Positions 11,720 to 22,993 of a stretch of DNA of 64,000 bases are shown here, piece after piece (position 1 is the stretch's first letter; every line of letters starts with the position of its first letter). The DNA lies in contig OX637410.1 in the NCBI GenBank assembly GCA_951799425.1, forward strand, positions 5,208,001 to 5,272,000. Direction: 5' to 3'. The notes under the pieces were generated by a model. It saw only the letters and a list, made by a program, of their open reading frames with translations. It made no database searches and was not told the DNA's origin. This DNA is from Ilex aquifolium. Lineage: Eukaryota; Streptophyta; Magnoliopsida; Aquifoliales; Aquifoliaceae. A program made the translations under genes and the position numbers.

Positions 11720-13529
11720 TGATGCTTTCCGTTGTAGTCCCTAATCTCCGCACATCACCCTCAAATGTGTATATGACCTATGTGTGAAGGGGAGTGTCAC
11801 TCTCTCTCGGAATAATGCAAGAGATGGGGTAACAGAATGGTGGATGAATGAAATGTGTGTGTGTGTGTGTGTGAACAAAAGTGCACCCCAAGCGCAGAGA
11901 GACTTTTCCGTGTCGTGTTTTACTTGAAAAAGTATTCCAAGGTCGTCTCCTCAGGGAAGGAGGTCAAGTTGTGTGAAGGTGATTTTATAAAAATGAAAAA
12001 GTGTAAAATCTTTCGAGTTTGTTTTGGTGAGTGAAGTTTGTGAATGAAAATTTAATAAAACAAATGTTGGCTAATCCGAATAAGTTATTCCAATGGGGAT
12101 GCCAAATCAACTCAAAACCTTCCTCCAATGGTGCCTAGATGCTCGATTGATTCGTGGGAAGCTCATGACGAGATGGAAGTGAGGATCCAAGCATAACCCG
12201 TGACAAGTCTACGGGATATCAAAGACTCATAACCATGTCCACACCCCAACCCAGTCAAACCGAACCATCGTACACTGAAAGGGGGAAAGAAAATGAGTTG
12301 AAATGGCATACCCAAGAGGAGGTCTCCATTGGATTAGCCAACTTAAAAGCTTAGCTACTCATCCTTAATGCAAAGACAACAATGGAATGGAAAGACATTG
12401 TAAGGGAATGAAGATTTGATCTAAGTTAATGCAAGAAAAGACAAAACTACAAAGAAGTGCATTCAATACCCATTTAGAAAAGCTTGAAATGAAAAACTCA
12501 ATGTAAACATGGTAGATTGAAGAACATGTAACTAAACATGAAATACACTTGAAATAGCTAAGATTAAAGTGCAACAAATGAAGATTACAAGAGATTTAAA
12601 GCTTACTACAACTGAAATGGAGAAGAAAATGCAAAAACATAAATTTCTCTCTCTAGAACTTCATCTTCTTCCTCGAGTTTATCTCTCTAAAATTACTCCT
12701 AAGCTTAGGTAGCCTCTCCCTTCAATGTGAGTGTGAATGCTAAATATATGGTGTAAGACCTCTGCAATTTCGTCCATGGAGGGTCCCCCTAGGTGTGTGA
12801 TAGGCCTCCCATCCATAGGAGGCTGAGTTGATGCATTGCACAGGCTAGGACAAGCCTAGCCTACAACTCACCATTCCTCCATCTTTCTCTCTCCTCCTCT
12901 TTCATACTTCACCTTCCTTTGTTGAATTTGGGGTGTAGGAGACATGTATATATGTAGAATATGTGAGGGGGAAAGTGGGAGAATCATAGGTGGGACCCCC
13001 AAGCAAGTGGAGCTTGAGTTGCAGACGTTCTGGCACTTCTGGGCAAAACCTACCGGTAGGTCGTAATTGAGATGCTAGCTCAGGACCAGTTTTCGTAGAA
13101 TTGTCATAACTTTTGATCCAATCGTCCGATTGAGCTGAAATTTTGACACAATATAGAGGACATCCAGATCTACAACTTTCATGTTTTGAACTTTTTCATA
13201 TTATAAGTATATCATGGTAAAAAAGGAGGAAAACCGAGGTACTTCTACCAAATGGTGCGGGTGCCGGTGCCTATGTTACCAAGCACCGATACCTCCTTGA
13301 TTTCTTTCACTTTTAAGCCTCCAAATCCTCATGTAATGTGTCCATGTCTTCACCACTCATCCATACTTAGTTGTAAGGTTCCAAAATACATGATTTACGC
13401 TATAATTACCTGCAATATCGAAATTTCAACATTATTCATAAATTCGCCTAACTCTAAGTAATTAAATACAAAGTTAAGTTAAAATGCATGTAATGAGGCC
13501 GTTAAATATGCAATATTTTGTGCTCATCA
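11720..13529 (-). mobile_element. C1 3' LTR (1810 bp)
   Basis: Reverse-strand ends match other C LTRs: TGATG...CATCACCC at the left and GTGCTCATCA at the right. Shared landmarks are the CCCCAAGCGCAGAG phrase (11886), CCTAAGCTTAGG (12699-12710), a TATATA stretch (about 12745) and the ATGAAAGTTGTAGAT-like block (about 13165). The palindrome CCTACCGGTAGG lies at 13049-13060. A (GT)n run is at 11857-11873. Confidence 0.8.
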
Positions 13530-13541
13530 CACCCCCCAACC
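13530..13541 (-). other. C1 polypurine tract
   Basis: The minus strand reads GGTTGGGGGGTG next to the LTR start TGATGAGCAC. G has GGTTGGGGAGTG in the same place (24947-24958). Confidence 0.75.
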
Positions 13542-15573
13542 TAAGATTTTCTAGTCCCTAGAAAAATAAATGTAAAAATTAAGCAAACAAATATAAACCT
13601 ATACTAATTCCGCTATTGCATTTAGCATATGCAACAAGCCTTGAAACCTCTAGGTGATCCCTAGTGGACGAGTTTTGTCTCGTGAAGGTTTCCAGTGAAG
13701 GTACCTACAAACTTCTTCTCTTCATATACAACAATTGAAACATATGCCTGCATCCTTACTAGCACTGGGATGTCAAAAATAGCTTTGTCAAATGCACCCG
13801 AACTAATCACACATGAATCACATCATAGCCTTAAATGCTATTCTAGAGTATTCACCTGCACATTTCCTTTCAAAACTCGTGTGCGTGTGTGAAATGAATA
13901 TGTAATTTAAGCATTTACTTAATGGAATCCACATTCACTTAGCTATCCAAATTCAACTTTGATACAGAACTCACCAAGGGTTTCTCTCAACAATGAATCA
14001 CTCAATGATTATCCGAGCATGCATTCCATGTTTATATGTGAGATATAATTTTATGCACAAACCGAAGTATGCTTACATATAATCCAAAAATGAAGCACAT
14101 GTATACAAATGAAACAACCTTGGCATAATCTCATGAAAGGAATGCTAGGGCATTTAGATAGCAAAATCAACTTCTCTTTTTCTTTAAAAGTGTGCTTTCC
14201 CCATGCTTTCTCTAGATCATTTAGGACTTTCAAGGGTTATAATGAGGCCGTGGAGTGATATTGAGGCAAATGAAATGAAGGATATAGGATAACAAAGAGG
14301 GTTGTTCCGAGTGCATGAAATTTATTTCAAAAAGATCTCCCTTTATATGAGATTTTTATTCTACACCATCACTTCACTCTTTGTTTCTTTTTACTTCTTT
14401 TCCTTAACATTTTCCTTTTTTCTTTGATCATTTTTTTTTTCTTCACCCCCTTTTTCTCTTCCTTTTCTTGGATTCATCATTCTTTTTCATTCAACATATG
14501 AATTCCACATTCATAATCCCTTTTGTTGGGTTTCCACATCACTATTCCTTCTCTTTCATGTTCAATCATGGTCAGCTCTTGGAACAACCAAGGTGTGATA
14601 ATTGTAATCATTTTGCATTGGCTTGGTTAATTGTGTGGCATGGAAATGAATTTTCAACAAGGCTCAATCACGGCACTAGAGATAAAATTTTCACAAGAAA
14701 AAAGGCTAAGACTCAAAGTAAATCAAAGATGACCTAAATTTGTTTCTAGATAAGCATGGGAGAACATTTTGCGTTTCAAGACAAAGTCAATCGACTACCC
14801 AAATGCACCTAACCAAAACAAGCATAATGAGATTATTGAACCGATTTTGAATTTGAAAATTTGTTCCTTTGAGTAAATGTAAGTTCCCTCCAACAAGGTT
14901 TGGCACTAAAGCTCACCTGGGTACTTACTCCATCTCCACTATGTATGTCAAGCTCTAAAATGTGGATCCAATCAGTAAATTGCCAAAATAACACATTCAA
15001 GGTGTACTATGGTTGAGTTCGAAAGAAAACACATACGTGATACTCAAGCAGAGGATAAACTTTTATGGTGTACTCATGTGTTCAAAGTTTAAAATGAAGA
15101 TCACAAATCCCATAACCATTAGGATAGGGGAATATAGTTCAATATTGGATATTTTTCACCAAAAATTGTCCAAAATTTTCAAAATTTTCACATTTCCAAC
15201 TATTATGTACAAAAAGTGGTGGAACATGTAAATGGTGCACCTCACCCCCCAACTTGAACCATGCATTGTCCTCAATGCATAAGGAATCATGCAATGAGAA
15301 AAATGAAAGTAACATGGGAAATGAAATACTCCCTTTTTTTTTCTTTAGACACATTAAAGGGAAAATAAAACACAAAAAAAACTTATTTACACCCCCAAAC
15401 TTAAACTCGCACATGATATTGAATAAGATTTGTTACGATGATGCTCAAAATGAATTGAGTCAAAATTAGGGAGAGGTAAACAACTTCTACACTACAACAA
15501 CATGAAAATAAAAATATAACAATAAAAGAATCTAACTACTATGTACATGAAAACAAAACAAAAAGGGCTCATG
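13542..15573 (-). other. C1 3' noncoding region
   Basis: No credible gene lies here, although several small ORFs occur by chance. Short blocks align in the same order with G (24959-26300) and C3 (44084-45450): GCATTTAGC.TATGCAA (13618), CCCTAG.GGA.GAG (13660), GGCATAATCTCATGAAAG (14123) and ATCTCCACTATGTATGTC (14931). These are probably cis-acting sequences of the Athila-type RNA. The stretch 14340-14480 is pyrimidine-rich. Confidence 0.6.
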
Positions 15574-16095
15574 TCAATCCGGCTTCAATTCGGATATGAG
15601 CTTGCGCCCATTGATTTTTTTGATTTTAAATTTTTTTTGTTGTATAAATGCCCTTCCTAACCAATCTATCCAACAATACAAAAGATCATCATTAAAAATT
15701 CTCAACCAAACAAGGGTGTAGGCAAGTTTATGCAATTCCAACAATGGAGTATACAATTTCTCTTTAAGAATTTCTACACTTAACTCACTTTCAATGTCCT
15801 CCCCAAGTTGAAAATTGTGAACCTCAACACCACTCTTAGATGACAAAATGACCTTGGGCTCATTAGCCTCATTAGCCTCATGTGAGATAATATCTTCATT
15901 AAATTTTTCACAATCTAGAGTGGTGGGAGATTCAACATCAATATGCATTCCATTGGGGGGATGATCATCCTCAATACATTGACTATGCTCAAGATGTTGT
16001 TCTTCATGAATAGCAATTATAGCATTAGTCAATATATTAAGTTGTTGGGTTATTTGGGCATTGAATTCCATTTGGTATTGCATAAAATCGCACAA
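15574..16095 (-). pseudogene. C1 Gag-derived ORF, 3' part
   Basis: The 173-aa frame begins CDFMQYQMEFNAQITQQL and matches the frame in C7 over its first 45 residues, including EQHLEHSQCIEDDH. The segment resembles the Gag linker of G, where LEDTLNQFMQSQ occupies the same place after the zinc knuckle. The remaining 125 residues (for example VWLRIFNDDLLYCWIDWLGR) match no family I recognise. Upstream codons are lost at the 16097 break. The C-terminal half is acidic up to VEILKEKL and then basic (FKIKKINGRKL). Function is unknown; a Gag-like RNA or assembly role is only inferred. Confidence 0.55.
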
Positions 16096-16097
16096 AA

Positions 16098-16876
16098 CAA
16101 CCCTAGGTTGGAAACATGAGATTACATCTCTAACACCCTACCCATTCCATATAACAACCCTAGGTTGGAAATAAACCTAATTAGGAAAAGAACCCTACCT
16201 CTTTAAGCGTAAAAATAAGTTGTAGAAACCTTCAAGAACACAAACCAAGCTCAAACCTTGATTTTCCCCCAAAATTCCATTTTTGAATCTTCGGTGAAAT
16301 CCATGATCTTTGGTACGTAGTCGTAGCTCTCGTCACGTAGATGAACTTTAATTCTTGGCCCGAAGGATTCCGACCAAAGGGTAGCCGTAGATCGTAGAGA
16401 GAAGTTGAAAACTTTCTTTTTTTTCCCTCTCTTCCCTCTCCAACGAAACCCAGCTGAAAAATGGGGAGAAAATCTGATTTTCTCCCCTTTTTATACCCCT
16501 TGGAATGCTTGGCTCTCGTCGCGCCACACGTCCTCCATTCTCGGGTCCGATTTTGTCCCGAAACGATTAATTTTCGGCCCAATTCAAGTTCAAAATATTT
16601 TTATATAAACTTCCTTTAAATTATTTTTCAATTTTCAAAATTTAATTTCATGTCTTGTTTTCACGCGACACCCGATCGCCTCGTAAAACGCAAAAAATCT
16701 AACTGTCTCAGAATTTAACGAAAATTGATTAGGTAACTAAATTTTGTGAGACGAATCCAACGGTGAGGTCCGTTTCATCATCCGAGTTCTAGAAAAATTT
16801 GGGTTTTCAACCTGTACCATAGTGACAAATTACCATTTTCCCATTCATAAAAAAATAAATTTACTCGGGTTTTACA
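16098..16876 (-). mobile_element. A 5' LTR, remainder
   Basis: From CAACCCTAGGTTGG onward the sequence matches 5829-6612 of the left LTR. It holds the core promoter at 16463-16495: a perfect inverted repeat with 12-bp arms (16463-16487) next to TATAAAAA (16488-16495, minus strand). The LTR ends in GGGTTTTACA at 16876, followed by the TAACT duplication. Confidence 0.85.
16463..16495 (-). promoter_or_regulatory. A 5' LTR core promoter with inverted repeat
   Basis: TATAAAAA on the minus strand abuts the same GGGGAGAAAATC inverted repeat as at 6191-6215. The two arms remain perfectly complementary although the surrounding LTR has diverged. Confidence 0.6.
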
Positions 16877-16881
16877 TAACT

Positions 16882-17351
16882 ATCATCTATGCATACATTC
16901 ATTCATAAAAGAATAAATGTCTCAAAAGAGTCCCATATACATGCTTTAATTCATATGCATGTTTTGTTTAAGAATTTTATACAAGACAATTATAAATGGA
17001 AATAAAAACTACAACATCAAAAATAAGAACCACAGTCCGGTTCAGTCGTCAAAGCAGGCCCAATTGAGGGTCGTCAGCAGAAGCCTGTCCAACACTTGAA
17101 ATATATTTCCATAAAAGGTGAGCCACACTCAATAGGGTATCTCCTATAGAGATCACCTCCCAACCCAAATGCATATGAAATGACATGTGCAAACACCATG
17201 TCAAGTATCAATTCAAATATATATATATATATATATATATAAGCAAATGCTACCATTTTTTATGTCATGCTATGAGATGAGAACTCACGCATGCAATGGA
17301 ACACCGAGCTCCACTGGCTCCCATAACACATGTTATGCCATGTGTATATGC
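16882..17351 (-). mobile_element. B 3' LTR, segment 2
   Basis: This continues segment 1 and matches B's right LTR from about 40200. The conserved block (AAAAGGTGAGCCACAC...AATAGGGTATCTCC) is at 17115-17150. An (AT)n microsatellite lies at 17216-17242 where the right LTR has none. It is broken by C2 after ATATGC. Confidence 0.8.
17216..17242. repeat. (AT)n microsatellite
   Basis: About thirteen AT units in a row lie in B's 3' LTR, absent from the corresponding place in B's 5' LTR. Confidence 0.9.
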
Positions 17352-18924
17352 TTGAATTTTTTCCTTTGCTGCCTACATGAACTCAATTAATTAAGGGCGA
17401 GTGTCACTCTCGGTCAAGCTCGTGCAAAATGCGGGAAAATTATGTATGGATGAACAAAAACGTGTGTGAATATGGAAAAATGCTCCCCAAGCGTACAGAG
17501 ACTTATAGTGTCATGTTTTAACTTGAAAAAAGTTCAAAGGTCGTCTCCTCAGGAAAGGTTAGGTCAAGTGTTTTCGAAAGTGATTTGTGAAAGGGAAAAA
17601 TGGAAAATATTGTTATTTGAAGTTTGGTTATTTGTGTTTTGAGAAATATGCAAGTAAAAAGAGGGTTGGCTAATCCATAGAGTTCATTCCAATGGGTATG
17701 CAAAATCTATTCATTCCATTTAACCAATGGTGCCTAGGTGTTTGATTGATTCAGAGGAAGCAAGAGATGAATATAGTTGTTTGGACAAGAGCATACTCCG
17801 TGACAAGTCCGGTGTATCAAAAGCCTACAACCACATTCATCCGTAGTCAACCTAGTCAAACCAAACACTTTACACTACGAGGAAAAATGAAAGAGAGTCG
17901 ATTTAACATACCCAAGAGAAAATCCCATTTGGATTAGCAAAATAAAAGTTTAGCTACTCATAATAAAGGCAAGACAAAAATGAAAGAGAAAAACATGATA
18001 ATGAAATCAAACATGAACTTGTATAAATGTAAAAAAAAGTGTAAACTACAAAAGCAATAGCATTCATACCCAAAATGTAAAGCTTAAAGAGAAAATAACC
18101 AAATATAAGCAATAGAACTAGTAAACCCTAGTTAAACTCAATACAACTTGAAATAAATGAGATTAAAGTGCTAGAAACAAAGATTACATGTAGATTGAAG
18201 CTTACAAGAATGAAAATGGTGAAGGAAAAGCAAAAACCTAGCTTTCTCTCTCTACACTACTCCTAAGCTTAGGTAACCTCCCTCTGTAACCCTACTTCAC
18301 TCCTCCAAACTCCTGAAAGAGAGATATATATAGATCTAGTGGAAGTTGTGGGTTATTCTCGGTCAAATTCCAACTTTGAACCAAGTTTTTTTGATTTTTT
18401 AACTGTAGTACCGATACCTCATCACTAGGTACCGGTACCTCGATGGTAGTGAGCTTTAATGACTACTCAGACCAGTTTTCGTAGATTTGTGATAGCTTTT
18501 GTTCCCACCATCCAATTGAGCTAAAATTTTGACACAAGATAGAGGAGATCTAGATCTACAACTTTCATATTTTTCATGTTTTCAGTTTTAAAGTGGATCA
18601 TAGTAAAAAATGGGAAATACCAGGGTACCGGTACCAATATTCCAGTAGGCTTAGGTACTGGTACGTATAATTCCAGGTACTGGTACCTCCTTGATTTCTT
18701 TCACTTTTGAAGCCTCCAAATCTTCATATGATGTGTCCATTTCTTCACCACTCATCCACACTTAGTTGCAGAATTCCGAAAACCATTATTTACCCTATGA
18801 TTACCTGTAACATTAAAATTTTCACATTATTCACAAATTCGACTAAATCTAAGTAATTAAATGCAAAGTTGAGTCAAAATGCATGTAATTAGGTCGTTAA
18901 ATATGCAATATTATGCACTCATCA
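17352..18924 (-). mobile_element. C2: solo LTR of the C family
   Basis: This is a C-type LTR without an internal region. It has GTGTCACTC (17402), CTCCCCAAGCG (17484), CCTAAGCTTAGG (18264-18275) and the ATGAAAGTTGTAGAT block on the reverse strand (about 18550). It ends GCACTCATCA at 18924. ATATGC flanks both sides (17346-17351 and 18925-18930), in agreement with insertion into B's LTR. The GGTACCGGTACC palindrome occurs at 18428-18439 and 18624-18635. The element was probably reduced to a solo LTR by recombination between its two LTRs. Confidence 0.8.
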
Positions 18925-20434
18925 ATATGCATCTGGGCATTCCAAGGACTATTTTATAAAAATCTGTCTTTCTTGGGTAGGTAATTTATGGACATCACAC
19001 CAATGGACTATCAAACCGATACAACATTTGAGGGCATCCCATCTCCGGTTCCGAGTACACCGACACACTTTCTAGAATTTCACCACCAGACAAGTGTGTG
19101 AACCAAGTAACCGGGCCTTGCACCAAAGGGAGAATATATCCCTTCTTGCTATACCTGACACATTTTTTAATGCAAGCCCATGCGACTCAGCCAGACCTAG
19201 GTTAAACTTTTTCGAGCCTATGTATCAACCCACCAAGGATGATGTTTTATTAAAAATATGCACACACACCCACACTCATGTTGGATGCCCATGAATTCGT
19301 TGCTACTCGTGCATAAGCAAATTTAATGTAAAATTGCAATTCATATCATCATGCTCATCATATCGCAAAGCATATAATAAACATGTCCACTTCTATTAAC
19401 ATTCCTAAGCATGTTACATATGATTTCAATTCAAATAACACACTTGAATCCTAAGCATTTTATCAAACACTTAGTAGGCGTAGAATGTAAAGACATAGCA
19501 TACCCCCAACAAGCCATTTCATCAAACCCAAACATCTTACTACCGGTAGGTCGTGCCTCTCCTACTAGTAGGTTTAAATTTTTGAACCCAAACCAAAATC
19601 AAGCAAGAATTGTTCTCATACTCATTTTCCATACCCTAGATACACTAGATGTGGGCTAACACCTGAGATTTCATCTCTACTTACCCATTTCATAACGCAA
19701 CCTTAGGTTGGAAATAAATTTAGATAGGAGGGAACCCTACCTCTCGTAGCGTGATCCCACGTAGTAAAACTTCTAAGAATCCAAAATCTAGCTTCCCAAG
19801 CCTTAGCTCGTAATCCTCATTCTTGGGATTTGGGAGAATGGTGCGATCTTTGGTACAGTCGCGTAGCCCACATCACGTAGAGCAACTTTAACTCTTGGCT
19901 TGAAGCGATCCAATGGTTGGATCTTCATAGATCTAAAGAAGAAGACGGAAGAAGAATACCTTTTCTCTCTCTCTCTCTCTCTTATTTCCCTCTGTCAGTT
20001 GATTTGTGTGGAGGTAGGGCTTGGAAGACTAAGTCTTCCTTTTTTAAGTCCTTATTTATATTTGGTTAATATTGAGCCACACGTCTCGTCTTAATGGGTT
20101 CAATTTTATCCTAAACTAATTAAATATTGCCCCACGTTAAGTTTAGTATATTTTTATTTAACTAAATTTAAATTATTTATCGGGCCCCATGAATGAAATC
20201 TGATCGCGATAATTTTAGTCGTGCGACACTCGATCGCTTCGTAACACGAAAAATTCAACTGTCTTGGAATTGAATGCAAATTGACTGGGAGACTAGATTT
20301 CGTGAGACGTATCCAACTGTGAGGCCTATTTCGTCATTTGATTTCTATAAAATTTTTGGTTCTTAACCCGTACTTTAATGGCTAATTATTGTTTTACCCT
20401 TTTTAATTAAGTTTTAACTTTCTTTGGTTTTACA
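18925..20434 (-). mobile_element. B 3' LTR, segment 3
   Basis: This matches B's right LTR from about 42190 to 43688. It contains CTACCGGTAGGT-type palindromes (19549-19572), a (TC)n run (19965-19982) and the TATA/inverted-repeat promoter at 20023-20060. It ends in TTTTACA at 20434, followed by the PPT. Confidence 0.85.
20023..20060 (-). promoter_or_regulatory. B core promoter: TATAAATA and a perfect inverted repeat
   Basis: On the minus strand TATAAATA (20053-20060) is followed after 13 bases by GGAAGACT, one base, and its exact complement (20023-20039). The other LTR has the same at 43313-43350. The repeat is positioned near the presumed start of transcription but differs in sequence from those of A and E. 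Confidence 0.6.
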
Positions 20435-20445
20435 CTCCCCCCCTT
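20435..20445 (-). other. B polypurine tract
   Basis: The minus strand reads AAGGGGGGGAG directly before the 3' LTR, as expected for plus-strand priming. Confidence 0.75.
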
Positions 20446-20515
20446 AAGGGAATTTCGTTCCCAAAATTACATACACATGCAAATATTACAAAATGCATAT
20501 GCAAAAAGTCATATA

Positions 20516-20833
20516 CTACGCTATGATTACAAAACATGTACTTCCAACCTCAAACAAGAGCATATAGGTAGTGCGGATAGTGTCCTCACGCTTCCATGTC
20601 ACCTCCTCCATACCACGGTGCTGCCACAAAAATTTCACCATCCTCATAGTCTTGCCATGTAAAACCTGATCTCGGCTATCCATGATATACATTGGTCCCT
20701 CCTCGAAGGTCCCATCTGTATCAACAACAAGCTCACCCCAATCCATCACATATGTAGGATCTGGGGTGTACTTTCGAAACATAGAGACATAGAACACCGC
20801 GTGAACACCTGATAGATTTGGCAGTAGTGCCAA
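20516..20833 (-). pseudogene. B integrase C-terminus with chromodomain
   Basis: The 105-aa frame has HAVFYVSMFRKY at residues 10-21 and a chromodomain-like segment at about 47-85, with MDSRDQVLHGKTMRMVKFLW then MEEVTWKREDTIR. The aromatic and acidic positions typical of the fold are visible (W, EE.TW). It is the best preserved gene fragment of B and matches A's fragment at 6705-7010. The frames upstream of it are broken, so it is a remnant. Confidence 0.75.
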
Positions 20834-22086
20834 CCGGTAAGCAACTATGCCACCTTCTCAAGTATTTCGAAGGGCTCGATATACACCGGTGAAAATTTTT
20901 CTCGCTTCCCGAATCTAACCACTCCCCCCTTAGGCATGACCTTCAAGAAGACGTGTTCTCCAACCTTGAACTCTAGAGGTCTCCGTTGCCTATCAGCGTA
21001 GCTCTTCTATCGGCTCTAAGACGTAAGATGCTTCCATATCATGTCCACCTTCTCTGAGGTGTCCCTGATCAAGTTTGGACCATGAAAGGTCCTTCTCCAA
21101 CCTCTGTCCAGGACACCAAAGAACGAAATGGCCTCTCATACAATGCCTCATAGGGTGTTATTTGTATGCTCGCCCGGTAACTATTATTGTAGGTGAATTC
21201 CACTAAAAGTAAGTGATCCTCCTAGCTACCCTTGAGGTCAAGTATGCATTCTCGAAGCATGTACTCTAAAATCTAGATGGTCCTCTTCGATTGACTGTCC
21301 CTCTGGGGATGAAAAGTTGTACTCATCATCAACTACATCCCTATAGCTCGTTGAAAGTTCTCCCAGAAGTGAGCCGTGAACCTGGGATCCCGATCCGATA
21401 CTAGAGATATTGGTGCCCATGTAACCAGACTATCTCTTGTATATGCAACCTATAGAATTCCTTCAATGTGAAGGTCATTCTCACTACCAGAAAGTGTGCC
21501 GACTTCGTAAGCCAGTCCACTATCACCCATACCTGTTGTGCCTATGCAAAATACGTGGTAGGTGGGTCACAAAATCCATAGTGACCCACTCAGCCACCTC
21601 TAAAGGTTGGAGCAACCCTGCTGGTCTCTGGTGCTAAGCCTTAACTTGTTAACACATGACACATCTACTAACAAAGTCTCCTATGTGTCTCTTTATCCCA
21701 CTCCAGAAATACTTGCGACGAAGATCATGGTACATCTTCGTGCCACCGGAATGCACAACAAAATAGGAGCAATGAAACTCCTTGAGGATTTTCACTCTCA
21801 GATATGTAGATTGGGGAACAACAATCCTACTCCTATATCGAAGACTGTCATCAGTATTAATGACCCAACCCTCATCACTTGTACCAAACTGTACTTAGTC
21901 TTTGATGGCCAATATCTCAATGTCCTGCCTCTGGGACTTGATCACTCTACTTAGTAAGGAAGGCGTAGGCACTAGACTGCCCAAAATGTCCTGAGTCTGG
22001 TCCCTGTAGTGTAGCTTGAACTACCCCATAGTCTCGAGCATCTGCCACTCTCAGGAAGTTATACTAGCTAGGACTCCCTGTGACTT
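20834..22086 (-). pseudogene. B integrase remnant
   Basis: Translation in several minus-strand frames gives, from 22000 down to 20834, fragments of the integrase zinc domain, the core start (VTMDFV near 21570), the DRDPRF-like motif near 21390 and the C-terminal RYIGPF-like region. Each is offset by stops or frameshifts. No continuous core remains. Confidence 0.65.
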
Positions 22087-22640
22087 CTAGATGAGTGCAT
22101 CAACCACCACATTTGTCTTACTAGGATGGTAATGCAAAGTGAAGTCATAATCCTCTAGATTCTCCATCCAACTGCGCTGCCTCATGTTGAGGTTCTGTTG
22201 TGTGAAGATGTACTTCAGATTCTTATGGTCTAAAAATACCTCAACTATTCTCCGTACAAATAGAAGCGTCATGCTTCAAGGCAAAAGCAACGGCCACTAA
22301 CTCCATGTCGTAAATAGGATAGTTTTTCTCGTGATTCTTAAGCTATCATGAATCATAAGCAAGACTGCATCAAGACACTTCCTACTCCATCCTTCGAGGC
22401 ATCACAATACACTGTGTACCTCTGTCCCCTCTTCGGTAGTATAAAAATAGGAGCTGAAGTATGTGTCCTCTTTAACTCCTGGAATGCCCTCTTAAATGAG
22501 TCATCCCACTAAAATCTGACCTCTTTCTTGGTCAGCCTAATCATAGGTGCAGCTAGCCGAGAGAAGTCCTCAACGAACCTCCGATAGTACCCTACTAATC
22601 CCAAGAAATTGTGTATCTCAAAGATTGACTTCGACCTCTC
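22087..22640 (-). pseudogene. B RNase H remnant
   Basis: The frame 22087-22272 carries [20 protein letters not shown] and then TNVVVDAL, the end of the RNase H domain. The first half (YCDASK-like, near 22400) is in another frame with stops. The catalytic residues are therefore not in one frame. Confidence 0.7.
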
Positions 22641-22993
22641 CTAACTTATAATAGCCTCAAACTTCTTTGGGTCAATAGATACAACTGAAGCGGACACCAC
22701 GTGACCCAAAAACTTCACATCTGTCTGCCAAAATTCACACTTACTGAACTTAGCATACAATTGATGGTCTTTCAAGGTCTGATGAACGATCCTTAAGTGA
22801 CCCTCATGTTCCTCCTCAGACTTGGAGTAGATTAGAATGTCATCAACAATAACTATGACAAACTGATCTTGATAGGGTTGGAACACCCTATGCATGAGAT
22901 CCATGAATACCACCAGGGTATTCGTTAACCCAAAAGGCATCACTGTAAACTCAAAATGCCCGTACCGCATCCTAAATGTCGTCTTAGGGACAT
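22641..22993 (-). pseudogene. B reverse transcriptase, C-terminal part
   Basis: The frame reads [18 protein letters not shown], then the active-site motif IVDDILIYS and FSKCEFW, up to [10 protein letters not shown]. The usual residue before VDD is F or Y; here it is I. It is cut at 22993 by element G, and the N-terminal RT part lies on the far side at 37137-37640. Confidence 0.8.

Larger units (their letters stand above)
11720..16097 (-). mobile_element. Element C1: non-autonomous Athila-type element, truncated at its 5' end
   Basis: The 3' LTR is 11720-13529, the PPT 13530-13541, and the internal region 13542-16097. The right break at 16097/16098 falls inside the reading frame shared with C7 (63571-64000), so the 5' part of the element, including its 5' LTR and primer site, is gone together with about 400 bp of the host LTR. 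This suggests insertion followed by a deletion. There is no protease, RT or integrase sequence. The 3' noncoding part aligns with that of G. Confidence 0.8.
4032..16876 (-). mobile_element. Element A: gag-less chromovirus-type retrotransposon with a perfect 5-bp target duplication
   Basis: The element is bounded by LTRs beginning TGTGACACCCC (4032) and TGTGACGCCCC (10341) and ending in TTTTACA (6612 and 16876). It is flanked by TAACT at 4027-4031 and 16877-16881. The PPT is at 6613-6625 and the primer site at 10326-10337, so it reads on the minus strand. The internal region is only about 3.7 kb: gag and the catalytic part of the protease are missing, and the remaining pol is broken by stops and frameshifts. 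The first 190 bp of the LTRs differ at roughly 15 percent of positions by eye, so the element is old. C1 sits inside the 5' LTR. Confidence 0.9.
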
